A stretch of DNA of 64,000 nt from Pseudomonadota bacterium (GCA_023386155.1 JAEWKH010000017.1:1-64000), one strand, 5' to 3'; shown: positions 43,868 to 53,774, numbered from the stretch's first letter. The notes: a model not told the origin generated them from the sequence alone. A program made the numbers and translations.

Positions 43868-44937
43868 TCCGGCTGTCCTGGCTCTTCGCGGCTGTCTTCC
43901 TCCTGAGTGCCCCGATGGCGTCATCTCAGAACCTCTCCGTTCAGCCCTTGAACCTTGCGGGCTCCGTCTCTCCGGCCGACTGGGAGGCCTATCGCGCGCG
44001 ATTCGTGGAGGGCAATGGACGGGTGGTCGATACGGCCAATGGAAACATCAGTCACAGCGAGGGACAGGGATACGGGTTGCTGCTCGCTCTGGCCGCGGGC
44101 GACAGGCGCTCCTTCGAGCAGATCTGGAATTTCACCTTTACCGAACTCCTCATCAGGGACGATGGCCTGGCCGCTTGGAAATGGGATCCAGCCAGCAAGC
44201 CGCGGGTCACGGATCGCAACAATGCGAGCGATGGCGACCTGCTTATCGCCTATGCCCTGGCCAAGGCGGGGGTAACCTGGCAGGAGCCCCGCTACACGGC
44301 GGCCGCGCAGAAGCTCGCCAGAGCCATCGGCAAGAGTACCTTAAGCAGCAGCGGCAGATCCCTCGTACTCCTGCCCGGCTCCCATGGCTTCAGCGCAGGC
44401 GAACGGCCCGACGGCCCGGTTGTCAATCTCTCCTACTGGGTCTTCGAAGCTTTCCCGGTGCTGGCGGCGCTGGCACCGGAATACGAGTGGAGCCGCGTCT
44501 GGCGTGACGGCGTGATGCTGCTGCAGCAGGCGACCTCGGGCCGTGTCAGGCTTCCAGCCGACTGGATCTCGCTGCAGAACGGGCTCCAGCCCCAACCGGC
44601 GGATGGCTTTCCGCCCGAGTTCGGTTACAACTCGTTAAGGATACCGCTTTACCTGTTGCGGGCAGGGATGACCGACATGGAGTGGCTGAGGGCTCTCAAG
44701 CAGCGCTGGTCTGCAGAGAACGAAGGGGTTGCCGTCGTCAATGTGGTGACGGGACAGGTCCGCGAGCGCCTGACCGACCAGGGCTATGACATTCTTCCCG
44801 CAGCCCTGGCCTGTGCGCTTGACGGCACACCTGTTCCAGAAGCGCTGAAGGCCTTCGAGCCGAGCCTCTATTACCCGTCGACCCTGTATCTTCTGGCGAA
44901 ATCCCTGCTTAACGAGAAGTATCCGCAATGCGTCTAG
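43861..44937 (+). CDS. bcsZ: Cellulase BcsZ (GH8 endoglucanase)
   Basis: 358 aa with signal peptide (SWLFAAVFLLSAPMASS-Q). GH8 catalytic residues: Glu in SHSEGQGYGLLLALAAGD (general acid) and Asp in NNASDGDLLIAYALAKAG (base); also DGLAAWKW and NLSYWVFEAFPVLAALAPEY. It is periplasmic and trims or releases glucan during cellulose export. It overlaps both neighbours, so it is strictly cotranslated. Confidence 0.95.
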   Translation: MVIRLSWLFAAVFLLSAPMASSQNLSVQPLNLAGSVSPADWEAYRARFVEGNGRVVDTANGNISHSEGQGYGLLLALAAGDRRSFEQIWNFTFTELLIRDDGLAAWKWDPASKPRVTDRNNASDGDLLIAYALAKAGVTWQEPRYTAAAQKLARAIGKSTLSSSGRSLVLLPGSHGFSAGERPDGPVVNLSYWVFEAFPVLAALAPEYEWSRVWRDGVMLLQQATSGRVRLPADWISLQNGLQPQPADGFPPEFGYNSLRIPLYLLRAGMTDMEWLRALKQRWSAENEGVAVVNVVTGQVRERLTDQGYDILPAALACALDGTPVPEALKAFEPSLYYPSTLYLLAKSLLNEKYPQCV

Positions 44938-47027
44938 TCGGCAGCGCCATAACGATTGCGGTTGCAATCCTGGGCTTCGCGGCTATCGCGCAGCAGACAG
45001 GCTCCGGCAACACCCAACCGCCTGCCGAATCGCCAACGGCGAACGGGCCGCAGACGCAGGTCGACGAGTCCGCTCTGCGCTATTTCGCATCTCAGGGCGA
45101 CACCCGCCGCGTGAATGCGGAAATCGCACGATTGCGAGCGCTTTATCCCAATTGGACTCCCCCTAGCGACCTGTCGCAGCTCACGGGGGGCGCCGCGGCG
45201 CCCGACCCGCTCATCGAACGCCTGTGGAACCTCTATCGCGAGGACCGGATCGCCGAGGTTCGCGCAGCCATCGCCGAACGCCAGTCCTCGGACGCGAACT
45301 GGAAGGCTCCCGAGGAGCTCGTTGCGGCATTGGATATGGCCGACGCGCGCCGACGCCTGACCAATGCGTCCGATATGGGCCAATGGCGTACCGTCCTGCA
45401 GGTGGCGACGGAAACGCCGGGCCTCCTGACCTGCGTGAACGTCGACGTGCTCTGGCGGGTGGCGGAAGCCTTTGTCCGCACGGACCAAGCGAACCGTGCC
45501 CGGGATGCCTACACCTATCTCCTGCAGAACTGCGCCAACCCGGGCGAGCGCCTGGCAACGCTTCAGAAGGCCCTCACCCTGCTTCCCGATGAGCAGGTGA
45601 CAGCCCTGCTGCAATTCGAGCGCAAGACCGGCGAGACGCCGGACGATTTCAGCCCCATCCGGGACGAGCTGGCCCGTCGCCGGGTCGAGCGGGCCTCCCC
45701 CGACGGAAAGCTGACCGCATCGGCCGAGGATCTCGCCGCGGTCGAGCGACTGATCCGGAACACCAACGAGGCCGGCCCCGTCCTGACTCTCGGATGGTAC
45801 AGTTACCACCACGGCAATCCGGCGCGGGCGCTCGAATTGTTCAAGACGGCTCTTGACCGCGACGGGGGCGTTAAAGCCGCTGAGGGATATGCCATGTCCC
45901 TGCGGGCGCTCGAACGGCTCTCGGATGCGGAAGCCTTCGCCTATGAATGGCGTGAGCGCGCGCCCGAGAACATGAAGATCTATCTCGACGTGGTGACGGC
46001 GCTCCTCAGCCAGGATCCGCCGCCTCGCCTCGAGCCGCAGGTGCTCGCCCGGATCGTCCCGGTCGTCACGGCCCAGCGCTTCTCGGACGCCGCTCAGGCC
46101 CTGGGCTGGTACTCCTACAACACGCAGCAGATCCGCACGGCGCGGGACTGGTTCCGCACGGCCCTGACTTGGAAGGCGGATGATGAAGCCTCCGCCTATG
46201 GATTGTCTCTGGCGCTTCAACGTCTGAACGATCGTCGCGGGTTCAACGCCTTGGTCGCCCAGTGGCGGAGCCGCTCGCAGCGCATCGCCGACCTGGCCGA
46301 TGGGATCAACCCGGCCCCCGCACAGCAGCCTGCCGTCGCCCTGCCTCCTGTCGCACAGGTGCCCGCAGCGCAGCCCATCGAGAGCGCTCAACTGCCGGTG
46401 CAATCCCGTCAAGTCACCGTCCAGGAGATCGAGGCCGAGCCGACATTCTCCCGGACCGGAGACAATGTCCGCCGCAGGCAGGCGCAGGCCAGAACCACCC
46501 TCGGGCGCAATTGCGCCATGACGCGCAATCCCACCGGTTTGACAGCCGCCGCTGCCCTCACCCGTGGCTGGTGTCTCATGGAGATTAACCGCCCCCTGGA
46601 GGCCGTGGCCGCCTTCGATCACGCTATCGCCACTGGCAGCGGCCGCATCCGAGAGGAGGCGGCCTACGGCAAGTCCCTTGCCTATCTGCGAAAGAACCTG
46701 ACATCCGAGGCGGCCGTCGCGGCCGCCGAGGTGCCGCAGACCCGCGAACGCCGGATGGAACTCGGCGCCTCGATCCTGACCCAGCGGGCCCTGGCGGCCT
46801 ATCGCGACGAGCGCTATGTGGAAACCCTTCTCGCCTTGAGCGAGCGGGCCAGAATCGTACCGGAACAGAACGACCTGCTCCTCATCCGCGGCTGGTCCTA
46901 TTTCAAGCTCGGCCGCTACGCCGATGCGGAGAAGGTTTTCCGCGCCGTCCATCAAACAGGATACTCAGAGGAAGCCGCTGCGGGATTGAACGCCATCCAT
47001 GAAGTCACCGGTCAGATGCGCTACTAG
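44928..47027 (+). CDS. bcsK: TPR protein of rhizobial-type cellulose operon (BcsK-like)
   Basis: 699 aa with N-terminal signal sequence (AITIAVAILGFAAIAQQ) and multiple tetratricopeptide-like repeats across about 50-440 and 520-695 (LGWYSYHHGNPARALELFKT, GWSYFKLGRYADAEKVFRAV). A Pro/Gln-rich linker lies at about 455-510. Unlike BcsC it has no C-terminal outer-membrane barrel, so the pore must be provided otherwise. Operons with bcsN, bcsA, bcsB, bcsZ and a TPR gene but no bcsC or bcsD are the alphaproteobacterial (type III) kind. The bcsK name is by position and domain content. Confidence 0.8.
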   Translation: MRLVGSAITIAVAILGFAAIAQQTGSGNTQPPAESPTANGPQTQVDESALRYFASQGDTRRVNAEIARLRALYPNWTPPSDLSQLTGGAAAPDPLIERLWNLYREDRIAEVRAAIAERQSSDANWKAPEELVAALDMADARRRLTNASDMGQWRTVLQVATETPGLLTCVNVDVLWRVAEAFVRTDQANRARDAYTYLLQNCANPGERLATLQKALTLLPDEQVTALLQFERKTGETPDDFSPIRDELARRRVERASPDGKLTASAEDLAAVERLIRNTNEAGPVLTLGWYSYHHGNPARALELFKTALDRDGGVKAAEGYAMSLRALERLSDAEAFAYEWRERAPENMKIYLDVVTALLSQDPPPRLEPQVLARIVPVVTAQRFSDAAQALGWYSYNTQQIRTARDWFRTALTWKADDEASAYGLSLALQRLNDRRGFNALVAQWRSRSQRIADLADGINPAPAQQPAVALPPVAQVPAAQPIESAQLPVQSRQVTVQEIEAEPTFSRTGDNVRRRQAQARTTLGRNCAMTRNPTGLTAAAALTRGWCLMEINRPLEAVAAFDHAIATGSGRIREEAAYGKSLAYLRKNLTSEAAVAAAEVPQTRERRMELGASILTQRALAAYRDERYVETLLALSERARIVPEQNDLLLIRGWSYFKLGRYADAEKVFRAVHQTGYSEEAAAGLNAIHEVTGQMRY

Positions 47028-47069
47028 AGCTGCTTCCACTTGCGTGGAATCGGCCCTCTTCTTTGTTGT

Positions 47070-47168
47070 GCCGCATTTTTTGACGGCGAACCGGATCCAC
47101 TTCGCCGAGAAATGCTCTAGCGCATCGTGCGAAAAAGTGGACCCGGTTTTTCGCGCCAACGATGCGCC
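47070..47168. repeat. Dispersed intergenic repeats between bcs and che operons
   Basis: The first (about 47070-47118) contains GCATTTTTTGACGGCGAACC and GAGAAATGCTCT, resembling a common rhizobial intergenic repeat. The second (about 47120-47168) is the GCGCATCGT / ACGATGCGC palindrome with GAAAAA and TTTTTC arms. Together they may terminate the bcs transcript. The remaining 126 bases to cheW should hold the che promoter. Confidence 0.65.
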
Positions 47169-47294
47169 GCTTAAGGGAAAGAGCATCGTGAGGACCTGGA
47201 AGGCCGGGCACAAGCGGTTGCCAGCCCAAGCTTTGTGCCTATGTAATGATCGGATGGGCTTCAGCTCGCTTCCTCGCCTTCTCGACCCGAATCC

Positions 47295-47801
47295 ATGACC
47301 AGCTTGCAGATCATCGTGTTCGACGTGTGCGGCACCACCTGTGCCTTGCACCGGACCACCGTGCGCGAGTTTCTGCCTCTGCCGCGCCTGTGGCGCCCGC
47401 CGGCCCTGCCCCGCCCCGTGGCGGGCTTCTTCAACCTAGGCGGCCAAGCGATTCCTGTCCTTCGGCTCGATGTGCTGTTCGGCCTTGAGCGGATCGAGGA
47501 CAGCGCCGAGGCTGAGCTCTATCGGCATTTGATCCTCATCGACCGCTTCGGCGCGCCGGGAATGTCCGCGCTCCTGGTCGACCGGGTTCTCGACGTTGCG
47601 GGCGTGGAGCCGTCGCGGCTTTCCCCCGTCGGCCAAGAAGGCTCCCTGAACGGCTGCGTCGAGGCGGAAATCGCGTGGGACGGCCGCCTCGTCCACCTGC
47701 TTTCAATCGAGCGCATTCTCCTCGCCGAGGAGCAGCAGGCTCTGGCGGAACTCGGACGCCAGGCCCAGAACCGGCTCCGCGAATGGGCGGACCGGGCCTG
47801 A
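47295..47801 (+). CDS. cheW: CheW-like scaffold protein
   Basis: 168 aa CheW domain: QIIVFDVCGTTCALHRTTVR, GFFNLGGQAIPVLRLDVLFG and ALLVDRVLDVAGVEPSRLSP. It links a chemoreceptor to CheA. It is the first gene of an eight-gene run; its stop overlaps the start of cheR by one base (TGATG). By order it corresponds to WspB, which also precedes a CheR-TPR gene. Confidence 0.9.
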   Translation: MTSLQIIVFDVCGTTCALHRTTVREFLPLPRLWRPPALPRPVAGFFNLGGQAIPVLRLDVLFGLERIEDSAEAELYRHLILIDRFGAPGMSALLVDRVLDVAGVEPSRLSPVGQEGSLNGCVEAEIAWDGRLVHLLSIERILLAEEQQALAELGRQAQNRLREWADRA

Positions 47802-49243
47802 TGGCCGAGCGCGCCACCGTCATCCCGCTGATCGATGCCGGCTTTCATGAACTGAAAAGCCGCATCATCGAACGCACGGGTCATTTCTACTATCAGGACA
47901 AGGACGAACTGCTTTGGGAGCGCGTCCGCAAACGCCTGCGCGCGACGGGGATTCCCGATTCGCGCCAATACCTGAACCTCTTGGACGATGCGATTTCGGG
48001 TCCTGCCGAATGGGGCAAGCTGGAGACCGAAATCACCATCGGCGAGACCTTCTTCTTCCGCTATGCGGAGCAGTTCGCGGCCCTGCGCGACACGATCCTG
48101 CCCGAAATCATCGAGCGAAAGAGCGCCACGCGACGGTTGCGGATCTGGAGCGCAGGATGCTCGACGGGAGCGGAGCCCTATTCCCTCGCCATCCTTGTGA
48201 ACGAGATTCTCGGAGAGCGCCTCGAAACATGGCGTGTCGGCATCGTCGGCACGGACATCAACGACAGCTTCCTCGAGCTTGCCAGGCAGGCGCAATTTGG
48301 GAAGTGGGCGCTCCGGTCCATGCCGGCCGACGAGAAGGAGCGCTATTTCCTGAGCTCGGGAAAGGACCAGTGGCAGGTCCGGCCCGAGTTCCGCTCTCTG
48401 GTCCGCTTCGAAAAGCACAATCTCCTGAGCCTTCTCGATGGCACCTCGCCGCTTGAGCTCACCGAGTTCGACCTGATCCTCTGCCGCAATGTCCTGATCT
48501 ACTTTCACCCCGAGACCGTGCTCCGGATCGTCGAAGCCCTGCGCGATCGCCTTGCGGAGGAAGGCTGGATGCTGCTGGGGCATGCAGAGCCCAATCCTGC
48601 CTTCTCGGCTCTGATGCAGACCCTGAACCTGCCAGGAACCGTGGCCTACCGGCCGGGTTCAGGGGAGGTGCTTCCTTCGGCGCTGGCGCTCGATCGACCC
48701 AAGCCGGGCCTGAAGGATTGGGTGCCGCTGCTGCCGGCTCCGGCACCAGTCAGGGAGGTTGAACGGCAAGCGCCCCCACCTTCCGCCGAGATTTCATTCA
48801 GGCTCCCGGCCGCCCCCACCCCTCAGGCGCCGGATGTCCTGCTGGACGGGATCAGGGCGCAGGCCAATAGCGGCGATTTCGCCGCCGCCGTTGCCCTCTG
48901 TCAGGAAGCCCTTGCCGTCCAGCCCCTGAACGCGGCCCTTCACTTTTACCATGGCCTGACCCTGCAGGCGCTCGGACGGCCCGGTGAGGCCGAGAGTAGC
49001 TTCCTAAAGAGCATCTATCTCGATAAAAGCTTTGCCATGGCTCATTACCACCTCGGATTGCTGCTGCTCGCGGAAAGGCGCTCCGGTCCCGGCCGGCGCG
49101 CCCTGACCAATGCGGCCCGCATAGCGGCGGCAATGCCTGACGACCGCCTGCTCGACGAGGCGGACGGCCTCACCGCCCTGGATCTGCGTAACCTGGTCCG
49201 CATCCATCTCGACGCGGCCATGCCGTCCAAGCGCCGGAGCTGA
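47801..49243 (+). CDS. cheR: CheR methyltransferase with C-terminal TPR (WspC-like)
   Basis: 480 aa from ATG 47801. CheR N-domain (HELKSRIIERTGHFYYQDKD), SAM-binding methyltransferase domain (ETFFFRYAEQFAALRDTILP, WSAGCSTGAEPYSLAI, VGTDINDSFLELAR, DLILCRNVLIYFHPETVLRI), a Pro-rich linker at about 300-345 and TPR repeats at about 350-450 (ALHFYHGLTLQALGRPGEAE). It methylates receptor Glu residues. The TPR tail is typical of WspC-type proteins. It probably targets the receptor encoded two genes downstream. Confidence 0.93.
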   Translation: MAERATVIPLIDAGFHELKSRIIERTGHFYYQDKDELLWERVRKRLRATGIPDSRQYLNLLDDAISGPAEWGKLETEITIGETFFFRYAEQFAALRDTILPEIIERKSATRRLRIWSAGCSTGAEPYSLAILVNEILGERLETWRVGIVGTDINDSFLELARQAQFGKWALRSMPADEKERYFLSSGKDQWQVRPEFRSLVRFEKHNLLSLLDGTSPLELTEFDLILCRNVLIYFHPETVLRIVEALRDRLAEEGWMLLGHAEPNPAFSALMQTLNLPGTVAYRPGSGEVLPSALALDRPKPGLKDWVPLLPAPAPVREVERQAPPPSAEISFRLPAAPTPQAPDVLLDGIRAQANSGDFAAAVALCQEALAVQPLNAALHFYHGLTLQALGRPGEAESSFLKSIYLDKSFAMAHYHLGLLLLAERRSGPGRRALTNAARIAAAMPDDRLLDEADGLTALDLRNLVRIHLDAAMPSKRRS

Positions 49244-49245
49244 CC

Positions 49246-49845
49246 ATGGTGAAATCGGTTCGCCGCACGCTGAGGCAGATGGAACGGACCCGCGTTCGCT
49301 CCGCAGAGGAACGCATGCAGCAGATCCTCGACGAGCGCGCGGAACGTCTCGCAGCCCGTCAGACTGAGGCGTCGGCTCCGGCGGCAGCTCTGCCACGCGC
49401 TCTGGTTTGCGGCGCGGGCCACGAGCGCTTCGGCCTGCGGATCGAGGTCGTGGCGGAGGTCCTTCCGCCCCAAAACTGCATGCCCGTTCCCGATGGGCCG
49501 CCTGCCCTGATCGGCCTGTTCGGGCGGGGCGGGCGGCTGGTAAGCGTGATCGATCTCGCCCTCGCGCTGGGCCTCGAGCCCTCCTCGTCGGATAACGAAG
49601 GCCAGCACTTCGTCCTGCTGCGGCGGGATCAGCCGCAGGTGGCGCTGAGGGTCGAGCGCGCCTATGAGGTCGCGGACATTCTGCCTCTGACGGGCGAGGA
49701 GGCCACTGGTTTCCGCAATGATGCCGTCATCGGCTATGGCAAGGTTCAAACCGGCCCTGCCGACCACGACGAAACGCTCTCTCTTCTCGATACCGAACGC
49801 CTCCTGCGTCCCTTCCTGCCAACTTCTACAGTTCCTGGAGTCTGA
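49246..49845 (+). CDS. cheW: Second CheW-like scaffold protein (WspD-like)
   Basis: 199 aa. Residues 1-45 are a basic, helical, Arg/Glu-rich extension (RQMERTRVRSAEERMQQILD). The CheW domain follows: RALVCGAGHERFGLRIEVVA, ALIGLFGRGGRLVSVIDLAL and VERAYEVADILPLTGEEATG. Two CheW genes around cheR is the wsp arrangement. It starts 2 nt after the cheR stop. Confidence 0.88.
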   Translation: MVKSVRRTLRQMERTRVRSAEERMQQILDERAERLAARQTEASAPAAALPRALVCGAGHERFGLRIEVVAEVLPPQNCMPVPDGPPALIGLFGRGGRLVSVIDLALALGLEPSSSDNEGQHFVLLRRDQPQVALRVERAYEVADILPLTGEEATGFRNDAVIGYGKVQTGPADHDETLSLLDTERLLRPFLPTSTVPGV

Positions 49846-49846
49846 C

Positions 49847-51520
49847 GTGACGATCTCGATCGCCAACCGCATTCTTCTCGGCTTCGCCGTCATCGTCGCA
49901 TTGATGATCGGCCTCGGCGTCTATGCCATCAACCAGCTCGACGACGTCCGGCGATCGACGGAGACGATCGTGACACGCGATCTGGCCCTGATGCGTCAGA
50001 TCGAGGAGCTGAGCGACATGCAGAATGAGATGCGGGGCGTGCGGGAGGAAATGCTCTCCCGCTTCTTCCTGCGCTCACTCGGCCAGCAGGCTCCCAGCAA
50101 CGACCTGGTCCGCTCCTGGGAACAGCAGGCCGCCGCGACCGAAGCCTCGATAGCGCAGGCTATTGCAACGGTCAGCGACTTTGCCGCGCAGTCGGTCACG
50201 GCGCAGAGGGCGGAGGCCTGGCGGCGCATTAACGAGCTTCTCAATCGCGCCAGCGGAGACCTGCGGCAGCTTCGCTCCTCGACCGAACGGCAATTTGCGG
50301 CACAGCAGAGCAATGACCTTGCAGCCGTCGCAGCCACCCAGAATGCCCTGAATGCCAGCCGCGAATCCTGGAACAGGAACCTGGTGCAAGCCCGCAGCGT
50401 CCTGGGCGAGGCCATCACAATCGGGCAGCGGCGGATCAGTGAGGTCTACGAGCAGAGCCGGATGTCGATCATTCTGGCGGTGGCCGTCGCTGCGCTTCTG
50501 AGCGTCCTGATCACCTATGCCCTGCGCTCCTCCATCACGGGCCCCCTCGGCACCTTCATGAGCTTTGTCGAGAGGATCGGGCGCGGCGAGCTCGGGGGCC
50601 AGATGGCCGTGACCGGCAAGGACGAGATCGGCCATCTCGGCGCGACCCTCAATTCCATGGTCGAGGGCCTGCGCCAACTCGCGCAACAGAGCCGCGAGGC
50701 GACCGAGGACCTGAATGCCGCAGCGGCGGAAATCCGCGCTTCCACCCAGGAACAGGCTGCCTCTGTCGAGGAACAATTGGCCGCCGTCCAGGAGACCGCC
50801 GCGACCGTGGACGAGATCACCCATTCAGGCACGCAGATCGGAAAACGTGCTCAGGAAGTCATCGCATCGGCCCAGGCGGCGGCGCAGACCAGCATGTCGG
50901 GTTTGCAGGCCGTCGAGGAAACCGCGCGCGCCATGGATGCCATCCGCGAGCAGGCGGAGGCTGTGGCGGAAAACATCGTCGCCCTGAGCGAGAAGACACA
51001 GGCGGTCGGCGAGATCATCGCGTCGGTCAATGACATTTCCGAGCGCACGCATCTTCTCGCCCTCAACGCCGCCATCGAGGCCGCCGCGGCCGGCGAGAAC
51101 GGCCGCAGCTTCGCGGTTGTGGCTTCCGAGATGAAGACGCTTGCCGATCAGGCGAAGGATGCGACGCTTCAGGTGCGTTCGATCCTGGGCGACATCCAGC
51201 GCGGCATCAACTCGTCCGTGATGCTCACCGAAGAGGCCGTGAAGCGCGTTGCCGCCGGCAAGGAGCGAACGGACATCACCCAGCAGACCATCACCGGCAT
51301 CTCTGGCCAGATCCAGGAAAGCGTCCAGACCTTCCAGCAGATCATCGCCTCGACCAACCAGCAGCAGCTCGGCATCGAGCAGGTGATGGGCGCCCTCCAG
51401 AACATCCGCCAAGCGAGCCAGCAGACGGCCGCCGGCACCCGACAGCTCGATTCGGCAGCCGCCAATCTGTCCAGCCTTGCGCAACAGCTACTCGGCCTCG
51501 CCGAGCGCTATCGCCTGTAA
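49847..51520 (+). CDS. Methyl-accepting chemotaxis protein (WspA-like position)
   Basis: 557 aa from GTG 49847 (GGAG 6 nt upstream). TM1 at about 9-28 (ILLGFAVIVALMIGLGVYAI), a periplasmic all-helical sensor of about 170 residues (four-helix-bundle type), TM2 at about 205-225 (IILAVAVAALLSVLITYAL), HAMP and a signalling domain with the hairpin VNDISERTHLLALNAAIEAA, then AAGENGRSFAVVASEMKTLA. There is no C-terminal NWETF-like tether. It senses an unknown periplasmic or surface cue and signals through the adjacent CheW/CheA proteins. Confidence 0.93.
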   Translation: MTISIANRILLGFAVIVALMIGLGVYAINQLDDVRRSTETIVTRDLALMRQIEELSDMQNEMRGVREEMLSRFFLRSLGQQAPSNDLVRSWEQQAAATEASIAQAIATVSDFAAQSVTAQRAEAWRRINELLNRASGDLRQLRSSTERQFAAQQSNDLAAVAATQNALNASRESWNRNLVQARSVLGEAITIGQRRISEVYEQSRMSIILAVAVAALLSVLITYALRSSITGPLGTFMSFVERIGRGELGGQMAVTGKDEIGHLGATLNSMVEGLRQLAQQSREATEDLNAAAAEIRASTQEQAASVEEQLAAVQETAATVDEITHSGTQIGKRAQEVIASAQAAAQTSMSGLQAVEETARAMDAIREQAEAVAENIVALSEKTQAVGEIIASVNDISERTHLLALNAAIEAAAAGENGRSFAVVASEMKTLADQAKDATLQVRSILGDIQRGINSSVMLTEEAVKRVAAGKERTDITQQTITGISGQIQESVQTFQQIIASTNQQQLGIEQVMGALQNIRQASQQTAAGTRQLDSAAANLSSLAQQLLGLAERYRL

Positions 51521-51547
51521 GCGGCTGGCGATGAGGACGCAGGTCTC

Positions 51548-53764
51548 GTGACCGATATTCGCAAGCAGCTGCTGGCAGCCTTCGAGGCGGAGCATCGGGA
51601 GCATCTTCAGGCGATCCGGTCGGCGCTCGACCATGCGGCCCGAGACGGGATCGACCTGACGGATGTCTTTCGTCGGGCGCATAGCCTCAAGGGAGCCGCC
51701 CGCGCCGTCGACCTGCCGGCCGTGGAGGAGGTCGCGCACCAGCTCGAAGCGCTCTTCTCCCAGGTGCTCGACGGGCAGCAATCCCTGGACGCCCCCACTG
51801 TCGCGATGGTGCGGCAAGATCTCGACCTCATCGAGGATCTCGTCGCAAATGTCCTGACATCCCCGGAACCGCAGTCGCCTCCGGCCACTGCGTCGGCGCC
51901 TGTGCCGCCCAAACAGGAACCGGCTGTTCCGAAGACGGATGCGCCTGTCGCCGCCGATACCGGCCCGGGATCCTATCTTCGCGTTTCCGCCGAGCAGATG
52001 GAAGAATTGTCGGATTCCATGCATCAGCTCCTGGCGGAGCTGCAATCCGACGAGGGCATCGACGACACGCTGCGGCAGATCGAGCTTGAAATCCGGGGCC
52101 TGAGGAGAAGCTGGGACCAGCTTCATGCGCAGATCAACGCCTCGAATCCGGCGCAGACTAGCCCTGTGGAAATCCGCGCGCGTAACAGCCCATCGGTCGC
52201 TCCGCGCCTGCGCGATTTCGATCAGAGCCTGAAAGCCCTGTTTCGCAGACTCTCCGCCCTGTCCCGGGACAGGAGGCAATCCCGCTGGTCCATCGAGCAG
52301 GCATCGCGCCAGGTCCGCGACAACATCGACCGGGTATCCCTCGTCTCCGCGGAAACGGTGTTCGGCGGCTTCGGCCATATGGTGCGCGAGATCGCCCGCG
52401 AGGGCGGGCGCGACGTGCATGTGCGCAGCGTCGGCCTCGACATCCAGGCCGACCGGCAGGTGCTTCAGGCCCTCAAGGATCCCGTGATGCATCTCCTGCG
52501 AAACGCGGTGAGTCACGGAACCGAACCGCCGGAGGAGCGCCTTGCCAAGGGCAAGCCGGGGCGAGCCGAAGTGACCCTGGAACTGACCTCCCGCGGCGGG
52601 CGTCTGGTGATCAGCATTCGCGACGACGGACGCGGACCCGATCTCGCGCGGATCGAGCAGGTCGCCGTCGAACGCGGGCTGTTGCAGCCGAGAAGGCCGG
52701 ACCACCCGCCGCCGATGATGGACCAGCTGCTGCCCCTCGTCTTCACGCCCGGCTTCTCGACCGCCGGTGAGGTCGACCGGTTGGCAGGCAGAGGCATGGG
52801 CCTTTCCGTGGTCGCGGAAACCGTCCGCAAGCTGCAGGGCTCGGTTCTGCTGCGACCGCGATTCCCCCATGGAACGGAGGTTTTGCTGAACGTGCCCTTC
52901 ACGGCGGCGCGCCAGCCACTGCTCCTGCTGGAGGCAGAGGAGCGCATGTTCGGCCTGCCCTCCCATGCGGTGGAGCGCCTCCTGCGCCTTCCCGCCGCAA
53001 CGCTGGAAAATGTGGAAGGCCGTCCCACGGCACGGATCGAGATCGGGGGGCAGGACGTTGTCGTTCCAGTCGTCGCCCTCGCAGCCCTGACAGGATCCCC
53101 GAATGCCCCCCTTCCCGCCGAGGCAGGACACGTGAAGGCCGTGCTCGTCCGTCACGGCTCCCGCACCTGCGCGCTCGCCGTCAACGCGTTCCACGATGTC
53201 CGCACGATGCTGGTCAGCGATGGGCAGGCCATCGGCCTGGGCGAGCTGGTCTCGGGCACCGTTCTCCTGGAGAACGAGTTGCCGGCCCTCGTGCTGAGCC
53301 CCGACAAGCTGGTCGAGCAGTGGATCAGGAACGAAGGAACGCTTGCGGCCGGAGCCCTGGGGCTCACCCGATGGGCTCCGGAGGAAGGACTGCGGGCGAG
53401 GACCATCCTCGTGGTCGACGATTCCATCACAACCCGGACCCTCGAGAAGAGCATCCTGGAAGCGCAGGGCTACGAGGTCCTCCTCAGCGTCGACGGCATC
53501 GACGCCCTTCACGTGCTCCGCTCCGGCGAGGCCATTGTCGATCTCGTCATCGCCGACGTGGAAATGCCGCGCATGGACGGCTTCGGCCTGCTGCAGGCGA
53601 TCAAGAACGATCCACGGCTTTCCGCCCTGCCGGTCATCCTCATGACCTCGCGCGCCGACCCGGAGGACGTGCGCAAGGGGCTCGACCTGGGCGCGAGCGC
53701 CTATATCACCAAGCAGAAGTTCGATCAGCGCGAACTGCTGGCGACGATCGGCCAGGTGTTATGA
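51548..53764 (+). CDS. cheA: Hybrid CheA histidine kinase with receiver (WspE-like)
   Basis: 738 aa, GTG start. HPt domain with phospho-His about residue 45 (FRRAHSLKGAARAVDLPAVE). A Pro/Ala linker takes the place of a P2 domain. The kinase core has HLLRNAVSHGTEPPEERLAK, DDGRGPDLARIEQVA and GRGMGLSVVAETVRKL; then come a CheW-like domain and a C-terminal receiver (TILVVDDSITTRTLEKSILE, VIADVEMPRMDG with Asp about 670). The attached receiver, as in WspE, may act as phosphate sink or relay. It passes phosphate to CheB and perhaps to the hybrid kinases downstream. Confidence 0.94.
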   Translation: MTDIRKQLLAAFEAEHREHLQAIRSALDHAARDGIDLTDVFRRAHSLKGAARAVDLPAVEEVAHQLEALFSQVLDGQQSLDAPTVAMVRQDLDLIEDLVANVLTSPEPQSPPATASAPVPPKQEPAVPKTDAPVAADTGPGSYLRVSAEQMEELSDSMHQLLAELQSDEGIDDTLRQIELEIRGLRRSWDQLHAQINASNPAQTSPVEIRARNSPSVAPRLRDFDQSLKALFRRLSALSRDRRQSRWSIEQASRQVRDNIDRVSLVSAETVFGGFGHMVREIAREGGRDVHVRSVGLDIQADRQVLQALKDPVMHLLRNAVSHGTEPPEERLAKGKPGRAEVTLELTSRGGRLVISIRDDGRGPDLARIEQVAVERGLLQPRRPDHPPPMMDQLLPLVFTPGFSTAGEVDRLAGRGMGLSVVAETVRKLQGSVLLRPRFPHGTEVLLNVPFTAARQPLLLLEAEERMFGLPSHAVERLLRLPAATLENVEGRPTARIEIGGQDVVVPVVALAALTGSPNAPLPAEAGHVKAVLVRHGSRTCALAVNAFHDVRTMLVSDGQAIGLGELVSGTVLLENELPALVLSPDKLVEQWIRNEGTLAAGALGLTRWAPEEGLRARTILVVDDSITTRTLEKSILEAQGYEVLLSVDGIDALHVLRSGEAIVDLVIADVEMPRMDGFGLLQAIKNDPRLSALPVILMTSRADPEDVRKGLDLGASAYITKQKFDQRELLATIGQVL

Positions 53765-53774
53765 GTTTCATGCG

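Noticed and set aside
44928..47027. BcsC outer-membrane cellulose porin
   Set aside because: It has TPR-like repeats but lacks the C-terminal barrel domain and is far shorter than BcsC.
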